A stretch of 64,000 nucleotides of DNA, taken from Flavobacteriales bacterium (lineage in GTDB: Bacteria; Bacteroidota; Bacteroidia; Flavobacteriales_F; PHOS-HE28). Of this stretch, positions 55,767 through 63,993 are shown piece after piece. The notes beneath the pieces were generated by a model that was not told where the DNA came from, did not search any database, and was given only the letters and a program-made list of their open reading frames with translations. Position 1 is the stretch's first letter, and every line of letters begins with the position of its first letter. Made by a program: the position numbers and the translations under genes. The DNA lies in NCBI GenBank assembly GCA_016717225.1, contig JADKGB010000001.1, positions 378,727 to 442,726 of the forward strand, written 5' to 3'.

Positions 55767-56428
55767 TTAATTCCCGAGCAACTTCCCGATATCCCCGATC
55801 GCCCTATCCACATCTTCGGTGGATGTGCCGTCGTAGAAACCACGCAAGCGGCCCAGTGTATCGGCGAGGATGAAGTTCTCGGTATGCACGAAATCATCGG
55901 GACCACCGCTGCCGGTATCCTTCACGGCGAACCAACTTTTGCGCGCCAAGCGGTAGATCTGTCTTCGATCACCGGTGAGCAAGCGCCAGCGCGAAGGATC
56001 GGCTCCATGAAGGTCCGCATAGGCTTTCAGTGCAGGTACACTGTCGATCTCGGGCGTTACGGAGTGGGAGAGGAGCAGCACGCGATCATCGTCTTTGTAG
56101 GCCGCCTGAACGCGTTCCAACTGGTCGCTCATTTTGGGGCAGATGCTACCACACGTGGTGAAGAAGAAATCGGCGAGCACCACTTTCCCTTTGGTGTCAG
56201 CAAGCGTAACGGTGCGGCCGTCCTGATCGGTGAGATTGAAGTCGAGGATGTGGTGTTCGGTGTTGGAGGTGCGCAGCGAAGGATCCAACCAGCTGCGGGT
56301 TCAATTGGGCAGGCGTGCAGATCGGCACATCACTGCTGGGTCTGATGATGAAGTACGCGATGCCTACCCCACTGCGAAAAGCAATAGGAAGAGCAATGCG
56401 CGGAAGAGGAGAGGCGGCGGCTCACCAT
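55767..56428 (-). CDS. SCO1/SenC family protein, frameshifted N-terminus
   Basis: The thioredoxin-like copper-binding domain is intact in 55767-56288: 'VVLADFFFTTCGSICPKM' with the C-x3-C copper motif and the downstream His in 'DDFVHTENF'. SCO proteins insert copper into cytochrome oxidase or act in redox signalling. The membrane anchor (RALLFLLLFAV, then GIAYFIIRPSSD) lies upstream in other frames; one missing base in the CCCC at about 56367-56370 and one extra near 56285 would join them. A start near 56428 is likely. Periplasm-facing, membrane-anchored. Confidence 0.75.
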
Positions 56429-56539
56429 CCGGGCGTAAAGGTCGTGAAGGCGGAGAAGCGTTTTCTCATGTGAACATGTCGACACGTGAACATGTGCCCA
56501 TGGCGGGGTAGGTGTCTCGTCCCGAAAAAAGTTGACGGT

Positions 56540-57490
56540 TTAAAGGACTAAGTCCTGTGTTGGGTTTACAAGTTGAGGTTTGACCTGTGTGAGGTTGACA
56601 GTGCGATAGTAGTTCTTCCATCTGCGCTTGGGCTTGTGGTCCAGCAGATGGGCGTGGTCCGGCACGAGCATGTCGCAGCTCATATGAGGCCGTTCCTGGT
56701 TGTAGATGCGAACGGCTTGGTGCAGCAGTGCTTTGGCCTGTGCGATGTTGGCCACACGATGATGGGCCAGCAATTCGTTCTTCAGGATTCCGTTGACCCG
56801 CTCGGCAACCGCGTTGTCGCGCGGGTCGGAATCTTCCGTCATGCTGATCAGCATGCCTACAGCCTTGATCGCTTTGATGTACTGGGCGAAGCAGTATTGG
56901 CTGCCGCGGTCGCTGTGATGGATGATCCCTTCCAAGTGGTGCGGGCTGCCGCGCTGCGCCATGCGTAGGGCGGCCACGGCATGGTCCCCGTCCATGCTCG
57001 CCGCCACGTGATACCCGATGATCTTGTGCGAGCACAGATCGGTGATCAGGAAGATGAAGTAGAAGCCCTCCTCCACGGCCCAGTAGGTGATGTCGCTCAC
57101 CCAGACCTGTCCGGGCCGTTGGATCAATAGTCCCTTCAGCAGGTCGGGGTATACCGGCAGGCCGTGCCGGCTCCAGGTGGTGCGCACGCTCCGCTTGCGC
57201 CCGCGCACCAACAGGCCCTCCTCCCGCAGCAGGTCGAAGAACCGGTCGCGCCCGAAGGGGACAGACAGTCCTTGGATCCCTTCGCGCAGCTTGCCATACA
57301 GCTTGAGCCCGCCCAGCTTGGGCTGCTCTTGGCGGATGGCCTGCACTTGGTGCAGCACCTGTTCTTGGCCCTGCACCACGCGCGCGGTGCGCACGCCGTG
57401 CTTGTGGTGGGCCTGCCTGCTCACGCCAAGTGACCGACATAGCACCTCCCGGCTCATTTTGGGATGCAGCGTCTTCATTTCGTGGATCAC
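56540..57490 (-). CDS. IS3-family transposase OrfB (DDE integrase)
   Basis: The catalytic subunit: an HTH_21-like N-terminus (SREVLCRSLGVSRQAHHKHG), then the rve integrase core with the three acidic residues in 'QVWVSDITYW', 'IIHHSDRGSQY' and 'DNAVAERVNGILKNELL' (D, D, E spacing typical of IS3). 316 residues from the ATG at 57490, though in the IS3 family it is normally made as an OrfAB fusion by -1 frameshifting. Confidence 0.93.
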   Translation of the reverse strand: MIHEMKTLHPKMSREVLCRSLGVSRQAHHKHGVRTARVVQGQEQVLHQVQAIRQEQPKLGGLKLYGKLREGIQGLSVPFGRDRFFDLLREEGLLVRGRKRSVRTTWSRHGLPVYPDLLKGLLIQRPGQVWVSDITYWAVEEGFYFIFLITDLCSHKIIGYHVAASMDGDHAVAALRMAQRGSPHHLEGIIHHSDRGSQYCFAQYIKAIKAVGMLISMTEDSDPRDNAVAERVNGILKNELLAHHRVANIAQAKALLHQAVRIYNQERPHMSCDMLVPDHAHLLDHKPKRRWKNYYRTVNLTQVKPQLVNPTQDLVL

Positions 57491-57499
57491 TTGGTGGCG

Positions 57500-57852
57500 G
57501 ACTTTTTCGGATCGCCACCTTCAGCTCCCGCTCGGCGATGTCGATCATCATGGAGTATGCCTCGGCCCGCAGTTCAGCCGCCTCCAACTTCCTCTGGGTG
57601 GCCGCCAGTTCGCGCCGCACCTTGTCCAACTCGGGCATTTCACCCTTAACAGCCGTATTTGCCTTTGTTCTTCGTCGTCCCATTTGAGCAAGCAACTCTT
57701 TGTGCTCGCTCAAGATACCGTGGCCGTATTTCTCCAGCCATTTGTCCAGCGTGGTGGAGCCACCGATGCCGTACTCCCGGATTGCTTCACTCTTGCGAAG
57801 CTCCCCGCTTAATACGCGGTAAACCGCCTGCTTGCGCAATTCCGGCGGGTAG
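57500..57852 (-). CDS. IS3-family transposase OrfA, chimeric and with altered slippery site
   Basis: About 116 residues of OrfA: a Trp-containing helix-turn-helix (YPPELRKQAVYRVLSGEL ... GGSTTLDKWLEKYG) and a leucine-zipper-like coiled coil (ELDKVRRELAATQRKLEAAELRAEAY). It has no start codon of its own and is fused in frame to the upstream DUF2490 gene. At 57503-57507 (plus strand TTTTT) the minus strand has A5G; the canonical A6G slippery site would place an OrfA stop soon after and shift -1 into OrfB. With A5 the frame runs on as nonsense. Confidence 0.7.
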
Positions 57853-57854
57853 CT

Positions 57855-58565
57855 GTTGTACACTTTGTGCTCGCGATCATAGCGCAAGCTCAGGTCGATC
57901 GCATGGTCCTTCGTGATCTCCCATTCCACACCGCCGCCATAGCGCATACCGATGATGCGGTTGCCGGTGAAGTGCAGCGCGGTGAAGGACTCTGCGGCCA
58001 CGTACGGGTCGAAATCGAATTTAGGGGTCCGCCACGAAAGCTGTAAGCGGTTGCGCACGATGTCGCGGTAACGGATGGGCACAATGAACTCGTGCTGCCA
58101 GATCAAGCGGTAGCCTATGCCGTACTTGCCGAACTTGTATTCGGTGTCGCCCTGCACATCGATGCGGTGGGTGTTGTTGCTGTACTTGTCGCGGAAGTTG
58201 TAGCGGTGCTCAAGTGTGAGGCGCGCGTACTTGTGGAGGCGGTAACGCACGCCTGCCACGGTATAAAAGAGCTTGCTACTGGTGAGGTTCTCGTTGCCAC
58301 GGTAGCCCACTTCACCAGTGAGACGGAAGTTGTACTTGAACGAACGTTCCAGTTTTTTCTGCTTCGCCACATCCTTTTCCTGCTGCTCGGGTGTGCGCTC
58401 CTTCTTGCTCTTCTTCTTCTCCTTGAAGAACCGCATTTCGAAACCGGTGCTCAGCCACAACTCCGCATCAGTGCTTGGTAAGCGCAATGGTTTTTCCTGC
58501 GCACGCGCCGAGAAGCACGCACATAGCATGAGAACGAAAAGAGCGGTTCGCGAAAGGGAACTCAA
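57855..58565 (-). pseudogene. DUF2490 family outer-membrane-type protein, 3' end cut by the IS element
   Basis: About 237 residues from a TTG at 58565 (signal peptide SRTALFVLMLCACFSARAQ; an ATG at 58529 is the alternative). The beta-strand-rich DUF2490 body includes 'DAELWLSTGFEMRFF', 'YARLTLEHRYNF', 'YGIGYRLIWQHEF' and 'GVEWEITKDHAIDLSLRYDRE'. The family usually ends with one more strand and an aromatic residue; here the code changes to IS3 OrfA right after 'HKVYN'. Predicted to form a small barrel; probably not functional. Confidence 0.7.
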
Positions 58566-58959
58566 TAGTTCAGGGCCGTCAACGTTCCCACGTTCACGAC
58601 ATCATCCTTGCCGGTGGCTTTCGCCGAAGCCTGAACAGCGACCTGGCCGCTGGGGCAATTCGCCAAGAGGTCGTTGCACTCGCCGTAGGTGTATACCCGG
58701 TAATCGCCTTCGCGCAGCCAGGAGAACACGAAGAGGCCATCGGGACCGGTGCGCACATCATCGTCGTAGAAATCGTGATCGCCGTACACGATGTACACGC
58801 GCGCTTCCGGATAGGCGTATGGTTCGCCGGTGGGTGTTCCGCTGATGGAAACGTTCTGGCGCACCACGTACCCGCGTATTTCGGATTTGCCGCCAATGCC
58901 GGGTTCTTTCTTCACGCGGAGAGCAGCAAACACGCACACGCTATCAAAGCCGTTAACAC
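58562..58959 (-). CDS. Putative lipoprotein, frameshift in the signal peptide
   Basis: Mature part: 'GGKSEIRGYVVRQNVSISGTPTGEPYAYPEARVYIVYGD' and 'TGPDGLFVFSWLREGDYRVYTYG', a carboxypeptidase-regulatory-like/transthyretin-type beta domain of about 110 residues. Read in its own frame from an ATG at 58966 the start lacks a signal. A neighbouring frame from the GTG at 58959 gives LTALIACACLLLSA, and one extra base then yields C-K-K-E-P, a perfect LSAC lipobox. A one-base error near 58912 is the likely cause. It overlaps the DUF2490 gene by 4 bases. Confidence 0.55.
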
Positions 58960-59042
58960 GCATCACGATCTGGTTAGGGTGCGCTAAAGTAGAAGGAGTA
59001 GGGTGGTCTCACACGGAGGGGCGAGGGATGCTTGGGTGGGTG

Positions 59043-59550
59043 TCACGCGGAGGCGCTGAGGCGCGGAGAAATGCGGGTTGGGTGGGTGTTCCGTGGAGCG
59101 GATGAGTTTGGAGCAAGGGTATCACGCGGAGACGCTGTGGCGCGGAGAAATGCAGGCGGAGTGGGTGGCACGCGGAGGCGCATTGGATTGGGGAAAAGGT
59201 CTCACGCGGAGACGCTGAGGCGCGGAGAAATGCAGGTGGGTTGACACTTGGAGGCGCATGGGTTTGGAGAAAAGGTCTCACGCGGAGGCGCTGAGGCGCG
59301 GAGGAATGCGGGTTGGGTGGGTGTTCCATGGAGCGGATGAGTTTGGAGAAAAGGTCTCACGCGAAGGCGCGGAGGCGCGGAGGAATGCGTGGTGGGTGGG
59401 TGGCCGCGGAGCGGATGAGTTTGGAGCAAGGGTATCACGCGGAGGCGCTGAGGCGCGGTGAATGCGGCTTAGGTGGGTCTCGCGCGGAGGCAGAGAGGCA
59501 CGGAGGAATGCGGGTTGGGTAAGTGTCACCCGGAGGCGCTGAGACGCGGT
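59043..59550. repeat. Left tandem array, GCGGAGGCGC-type repeat (about 79-bp then 46-bp period)
   Basis: The core CACGCGGAGGCGCTGAGGC is repeated at about 59043, 59122, 59201, 59279, 59358 and 59436, a spacing of 78-79 bases, then at about 59481 and 59527, a spacing of 45-46. Between cores lies a second conserved part (GGAGCGGATGAGTTTGGAG, GAAAAGGTCTCACG). The array ends just before the stop codon of the GxxExxY gene and is inverted relative to the right array. Confidence 0.85.
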
Positions 59551-59573
59551 TAGTTCACCTGAAGGGCCAATGA

Positions 59574-60035
59574 TCAGAAGTTGTTCACGATACGTTTCAA
59601 GCCTTGCTTCAATGTGGGGGAGCCGAAGTTGACCAGCAGGCCTACCCGCAGGTCAAGTAGGCGGAGATATGTGAGGACCTGTTTGCCATGGACCGGGGCG
59701 AACTGCTCAACGGACTTCAACTCAACCACCACTTGGCCTTCGACTAGAAGGTCTATGCGCAGACCATCATCGAATCTCATTCCATCAAATTCCGAACGAC
59801 ACGACCTTTGCCGTTCAACACGCAAACCTCGATTCACAAGACGCCGAGCCAACACGGTTTCATAAACCGACTCCAACAGGCCGGGTCCGAGTCCTTGATG
59901 GATCTGAAAGCACTCGTCAACGATGATCCCGGTAATATCATTGAGTTCCATTCGGTGTGGAAAGTAATCGTCTACGTCTTCTATGACAGCCTTGACAGTG
60001 AAATCCGGGAACAAGGTCAGCTGCGTCCTCTGCAT
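59574..60035 (-). CDS. GxxExxY protein (PD-(D/E)XK nuclease-like)
   Basis: A 153-residue protein with the family-defining 'GPGLLESVYETVLARRL' (G-x-x-E-x-x-Y) and a nuclease-like 'GLRIDLLVEGQVVVELKSVEQ' (D ... E-x-K), then 'HGKQVLTYLRLLDLRVGLLVNFGSPTLKQGLKRIV'. The length is slightly over the usual 125-135 because of an N-terminal extension (TLFPDFTVKAVIEDVDD). Its ATG lies inside the first unit of the right array (TGAATGCAGAGG). The biochemical role is unknown; DNA processing is inferred from the fold. Confidence 0.88.
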   Translation of the reverse strand: MQRTQLTLFPDFTVKAVIEDVDDYFPHRMELNDITGIIVDECFQIHQGLGPGLLESVYETVLARRLVNRGLRVERQRSCRSEFDGMRFDDGLRIDLLVEGQVVVELKSVEQFAPVHGKQVLTYLRLLDLRVGLLVNFGSPTLKQGLKRIVNNF

Positions 60036-60540
60036 TCACCGCGTCTCCGCGCCTCCGCGTGCGAACCCCAACGCCCTGCATTCACAGCGCCTCAGCGCCT
60101 CCGCGTGAGAAACCCAACGCTCATCTGTATCCCTCACGATCCATGATGACTGTCACGACCCCGCGCTCTCTGCATTCACCGCGCCTCCGCGCCTCTGCGT
60201 GCGAACCCCAACGCCCAGCATTCACCGCGTCTCGGCGCCTCCGCGTGCGCACCCCAACGCCCAGCATTCACCGCGCCTCCGCGCCTCTGCGTGCGAAACC
60301 CAACGCCCAGCATTCACCGCGTCTCGGCGCCTCCGCGTGCGCACCCCAACGCCCAGCATTCACCGCGCCTCCGCGCCTCTGCGTGCGCACCCCAACGCCC
60401 TGCATTCACCGCGTCTCCGCGCCTCCGCGTGCGCACCCCAACGCCCTGCATTCACCGCGCCTCCGCGCCTCTGCGTGCGAACCCCAACGCTCAGCATTCA
60501 CCGCGCCTCAGCGCCTCTGCGTGCGAACCCCAACCCTTCT
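60033..60540. repeat. Right tandem array, 46-bp period
   Basis: Units begin CATTCACCGCG(C/T)CTC at 60033, 60079, 60173, 60219, 60265, 60311, 60357, 60403, 60449 and 60495. Spacing is exactly 46 bases except for the step 60079-60173 (94), where unrelated sequence interrupts. In reverse complement the units read CACGC(A/G)GAGGCGC(T/G)GAG, the same core as the left array, so the two arrays are inverted about the GxxExxY gene. Variable positions are shared among units; there are no unique spacers. Confidence 0.9.
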
Positions 60541-60600
60541 TTACACCTGTGCCGACCCCGCGTACAACCGCTCCACCACTTCCGCGCAACGCGTCACGAT

Positions 60601-62192
60601 TCACTTTGCGGCGAAGGAAAGCTTCGGGGTGAGCTCGCCTGCGTTGATGGTCCATTCGGTGGGTAGCAATGCGATCTTCTTGATCTGCTCCCAATGACCA
60701 AGATCCTCATTGGCGCGATCGATAGAGGGTTGGTAAAGCGCGATCACACGTGGATCCAACACAGCTTCTTCCTTCGTATTGAAGGGTATGTTGTTCTGTG
60801 CGCAACGCTCTTTCAATGCCTCGAAGTTGGGGACGATCAATGCTGCGGGAATCGCTGGTACTCGCCCACCACCATCACTTGTTCCACCAATCGCGAAGCC
60901 CTTCGGTTTTGTTCTCGATGGGCTGCGGGCCACATATTTGCCGCCGCTGGTCTTGGAACATTTCCTTTTTGCGATCGGTGATGCGGAGGAAGCCTTCGCT
61001 GGTCAATTCGCCAATGTCACCCGTATGGAACCAGCCATCCGGGGTAAGGACTTCGGCGGTCATCTCAGGCTCGTTGTAATAACCGATCATCACGTTGGGG
61101 CCTTTGATCAGGATCTCGCCATCCGCAGCGATACGCACCTGCACATCGCGAATGGGTTTGCCCACGGTACCGAAGCGGAACTGGTCATTGCGTGCATCGT
61201 TCACACTCACCACAGGACTTGTCTCGGTAAGGCCGTAGCCTTCCATGAGCGGAATGCCCGCTGCGTTGAAAATGCGCGCGAGCCGCACTTTGCAGCGCAC
61301 TGCTGCCACTGGCCACGCACCGCACATTGCCGCCCAACGCCGCCTGCCATTTGCTGGATCGGTTGCGTGCGAGTTTCAACTGCTGGTCGTACCACCACGA
61401 ACGGCCATGCACATCGTAGCGTTCGCCGAGCGCCAGGGCCCAGAAGAAGAGCATGCGTTTGACACCGGTGAGCGCTTCACCTTTCGCCAAGGATACGCGG
61501 CGATCTTCTCCAACAAACGCGGCACAGCCGTGAACACATGCGGTTGCACTTCGCGGATGCGATCGCCGAGATCTTCGAGCGTGGGCTGGAAATAGATGCT
61601 CACCCCTGTGCGCATGTAGGGGTATGAGCATGCGTTCGTAGATGTGGCAGAGCGGCAGAAAGCTGATGGTGCGCGCCCCGCTATCCACGGGCAGTCGCTC
61701 GAAACTGGCTTCCACGTTGCTCAGGATGTTGCCGTGCGTGAGCATCACCCCCTTGGGCCGGCCGGTGGTTCCGCTGGTATAGATGATGCTGGCAGGTCGG
61801 TCTTGACGTTCTGCTTGTAACGATCGAGCAATGCACGGTCACCGTTTGGCGCCAAGATCCAGCAATTCGCTCCAGTGGCGTGCACCTTCCACCGATCAAA
61901 ACTGAAAAGGTGTTCCATCGCTGGAGCATCGGTTCGGGCTTCCATCCCTTTGGCCAGTATGTCCTTGTCCCCGCGAAGAAGAGTTTGGCTCCGCTATGCT
62001 TGCAGCACATAGGCATAGTCCCTGCGGCGCTGGTAGGATAGAGCGGAACATTGATCGCGCCGATGCGCAACAGCGCTTGATCGAGCAGGCACCATTCGGT
62101 GCGGTTGCCGCTGGCGGGCCACCTTGTCGCCGGGTTTGATCCCCAGCGACATCAAGCCCATGATGAAGCTCGAAGAGGCGTTCGATCTTCAT
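60601..62192 (-). pseudogene. Long-chain acyl-CoA synthetase (AMP-forming), heavily frameshifted
   Basis: Pieces of one FadD/FAA1-type ligase are spread over three frames, in order: 'RIGAINVPLYPTSAAG', 'MLTHGNILSNVEASFERLP', 'ISFLPLCHIYERM', 'DRIREVQPHVFTAVPRLLEKI', 'GIPLMEGYGLTETSPVVSVN', 'DGWFHTGDIGELTSEGFLRITDRKKEMF', 'VPAIPAALIVPNFEALKE' and the C-terminal 'WTINAGELTPKLSF'. At least eight frame changes are needed, and about 50 residues expected before 'GLMSLGIKPGDK' are missing. Either a decayed gene or a poorly sequenced one. If intact it would activate fatty acids with ATP and CoA. Confidence 0.75.
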
Positions 62193-62622
62193 CACTTGAT
62201 CTCCACGTCGAATTTCAGTGTAATGCCGCGCATCGTTATGCCATCCTTGAAGTTGAAACGCTGGGTCACGGTTCCTGTGCGGCTCTGGTCCAGGTAGAAG
62301 ATCTTCTCCACGCGTTTGTTGTCCCGGTCCTTTCCTGCGTTCATGTCGATCTCGAAGATCACGTTCACGGCGCTGTCCTTGAGGCTGCTGCGGCGCACGT
62401 TCGTGGTGTCTGTTCACCTTGGCCCAGAGCTTTGCTTGTGTGTCTCCACCGGCGAAGATCACCTGTCGCGAGGAACCTTCGTCCTTGTTCAATTGAAGGG
62501 TGGCATCGGTACCTGTGGTAACCACCTCCTTCTCGGTAAGGGATACATTGGAAATGGCGATCTTGGTTTGGGCCTGAAGACCGATCGAAACACAGAGCGC
62601 GGCGATCAATAGGATTTTTCAT
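62192..62622 (-). CDS. Small secreted protein, frameshifted
   Basis: A product of about 140 residues. A signal peptide (LIAALCVSIGLQAQ) lies one frame away from the apparent ATG at 62622, separated at an A5 run (62614-62619 region). The mature part (TKIAISNVSLTEKEVVTTG ... QVIFAGGDTQAKLWAKVN) changes frame near 62402 to 'VRRSSLKDSAVNVIFEID ... YLDQSRTGTVTQRFNFKDGITMRGITLKFDVEIK'. No family was recognised. Its TGA overlaps the ATG of the acyl-CoA synthetase. Probably periplasmic or outer-membrane associated. Confidence 0.5.
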
Positions 62623-62695
62623 GGTCATGGATTAGGACAGGTGGCCACTGAGATCGAATTTCGGCGCATCAACTCGACAAACAAAGCACATCATT

Positions 62696-63131
62696 ATGGA
62701 ATTGAACATCCGCTCTTCGATCATCGGGGCAAACCGCAGCGGCGTTGGTCGCTATTTTCAGTTTCAAAGCGCCTTCTGCACCAGAGGCGTACACATGGCT
62801 ACTAATTCAGCACGATCGAAAGTGTTGTGCCCGGTGGTATGGGGCGTTCGCGAATAATGGTCAGCGGTCAAGCTGACCAGACCATTGAAAAAGACCTGCT
62901 GAACTCCTATAGTTTGACCGGGATCAACTTCAAGAACGTCGCCAACAACGACCGCTCGATGCGTGGACAACATCAACACATGGACGGCCGAAGGTTGGAA
63001 CTGACCAATGTGACAACGGGTGTGCAGAGCAACACGACAACAACGGCATCTTCATCACACGGTATTTGTTCCGTAAGCCGGTAAAAGGAGTGCCCGAAGA
63101 GCGACAAGCGTCGCCTCAAGTCGTTTTATAG
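62696..63131 (+). pseudogene. Degraded small gene (DUF4177-like pattern)
   Basis: Two plus-strand segments look like genuine protein: 'IESVVPGGMGRSRIMVSGQADQTIEKDLLNSYSLTGINFKNVAN' (about 62815-62950) and, one frame over, 'NDNNGIFITRYLFRKPVKG' ending at the TAG 63129-63131. The order resembles small Bacteroidota proteins with a closing 'TSGVES...NNGLFITRYMFKR' strand, which I associate loosely with DUF4177. The middle appears shortened. Either a pseudogene or several sequencing errors. Confidence 0.4.
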
Positions 63132-63134
63132 AAC

Positions 63135-63993
63135 CTACCAGGAATCGGTCCACAACGGCAACACCCAGCCGCGTTGCCCTTTCGGCGGCAGCTGTGGCAG
63201 CTGCAGTTCTTCTGAAAGATCCGGTAGACCGAAGACCCTGAATTCACTCAGCGCAGCACAGGTGAATCCCGCTTGCACGATGCGTTGCTTGGCTTCTGCC
63301 ACCGCAGGATAGGCGCTGAGGACGTATAAGCCATCAACGTTCACGAGCTTGCCGTTCCATTGCGCAGGAGCAAAAAGCGTGGTGAGGACCTCTGCGAGAT
63401 CGCACTTCGGGCTGGGGCTGTGGGCGTGTTGGCAGACACTTCGGCCGCCGTGCTCACATGCACGCCCGGGTTGCGATGAAGACCAGCCACCACCCCCGCA
63501 GATCAACGTTGGACGGAGAAAGCACCTCGCCTCGACCAGTCGCTAGTTGGAGCGCCTTTTCGCAGAAAGAAAGGGCAATCGCTGCCAAGACTGCTGGCGA
63601 TCGCATTCAGTTCATCCGGGCTGATCCGCAGGTTCAACAGCTCGTTCAGCAGGAGAAGGGTATGCGCCGCATCGCTGGATCCTCCACCAAAGCCGGCACC
63701 GATGGGAATGCTCTTCAGCACGCATGCCATCTGCATGACCAGCAATGGATGCGAACGGTTGATCGCCAAAGCGGCTTTCACACAGAAGGTCTTGTTGCGG
63801 ATCGCTTTGGGAACAGGTGCTCACTGCGTTCCATCACCACTTGCCCGGGTGTGAGGATTAATCTATGCTTCGCCCCAGCATCGTACACGGCGATGGCAGC
63901 ATCACCGTCTCCATGGCGTGGTAGCCATCGAGTTCGCTTGCCCAACACATACAGGCCCAAGTGCCGATCTTGCGTTTAAGGGAACTTGAGCAT
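63135..63993 (-). CDS. ispE: 4-diphosphocytidyl-2-C-methyl-D-erythritol kinase, frameshifted
   Basis: A GHMP-family kinase of the MEP isoprenoid pathway that phosphorylates CDP-ME. The ATG at 63993 begins MLKFP, the usual IspE start; 'GLYVLGKR' and 'TVMLP' follow in other frames. The ATP loop 'IPIGAGFGGGSSDAAHTLLLLNELL' and 'LGSDCPFFLRKGA' are intact, and the C-terminal segment (GKLVNVDGLYVLSAYPAV...) is in a third frame. Four or more one-base changes are needed. The gene's 286-codon span is normal for IspE, which supports sequencing error over decay, because the pathway is essential in most Bacteroidota. Confidence 0.78.

Larger units (their letters stand above)
56513..57855. mobile_element. 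IS3-family insertion element, 5' end missing
   Basis: About 1.34 kb coding on the minus strand for an OrfA with helix-turn-helix and a DDE OrfB. The 3' terminus reads TGTCTCGTCCCG inward from 56513 (IS3-type TG end). The opposite end should carry the matching inverted repeat and a leader before OrfA, but OrfA sequence starts directly after DUF2490 codons at about 57855, so that end is truncated or rearranged. Confidence 0.75.

Noticed and set aside
60033..60540. Regular 46-bp array as a CRISPR
   Set aside because: The whole 46-base unit is conserved; there are no alternating unique spacers and no cas genes nearby.
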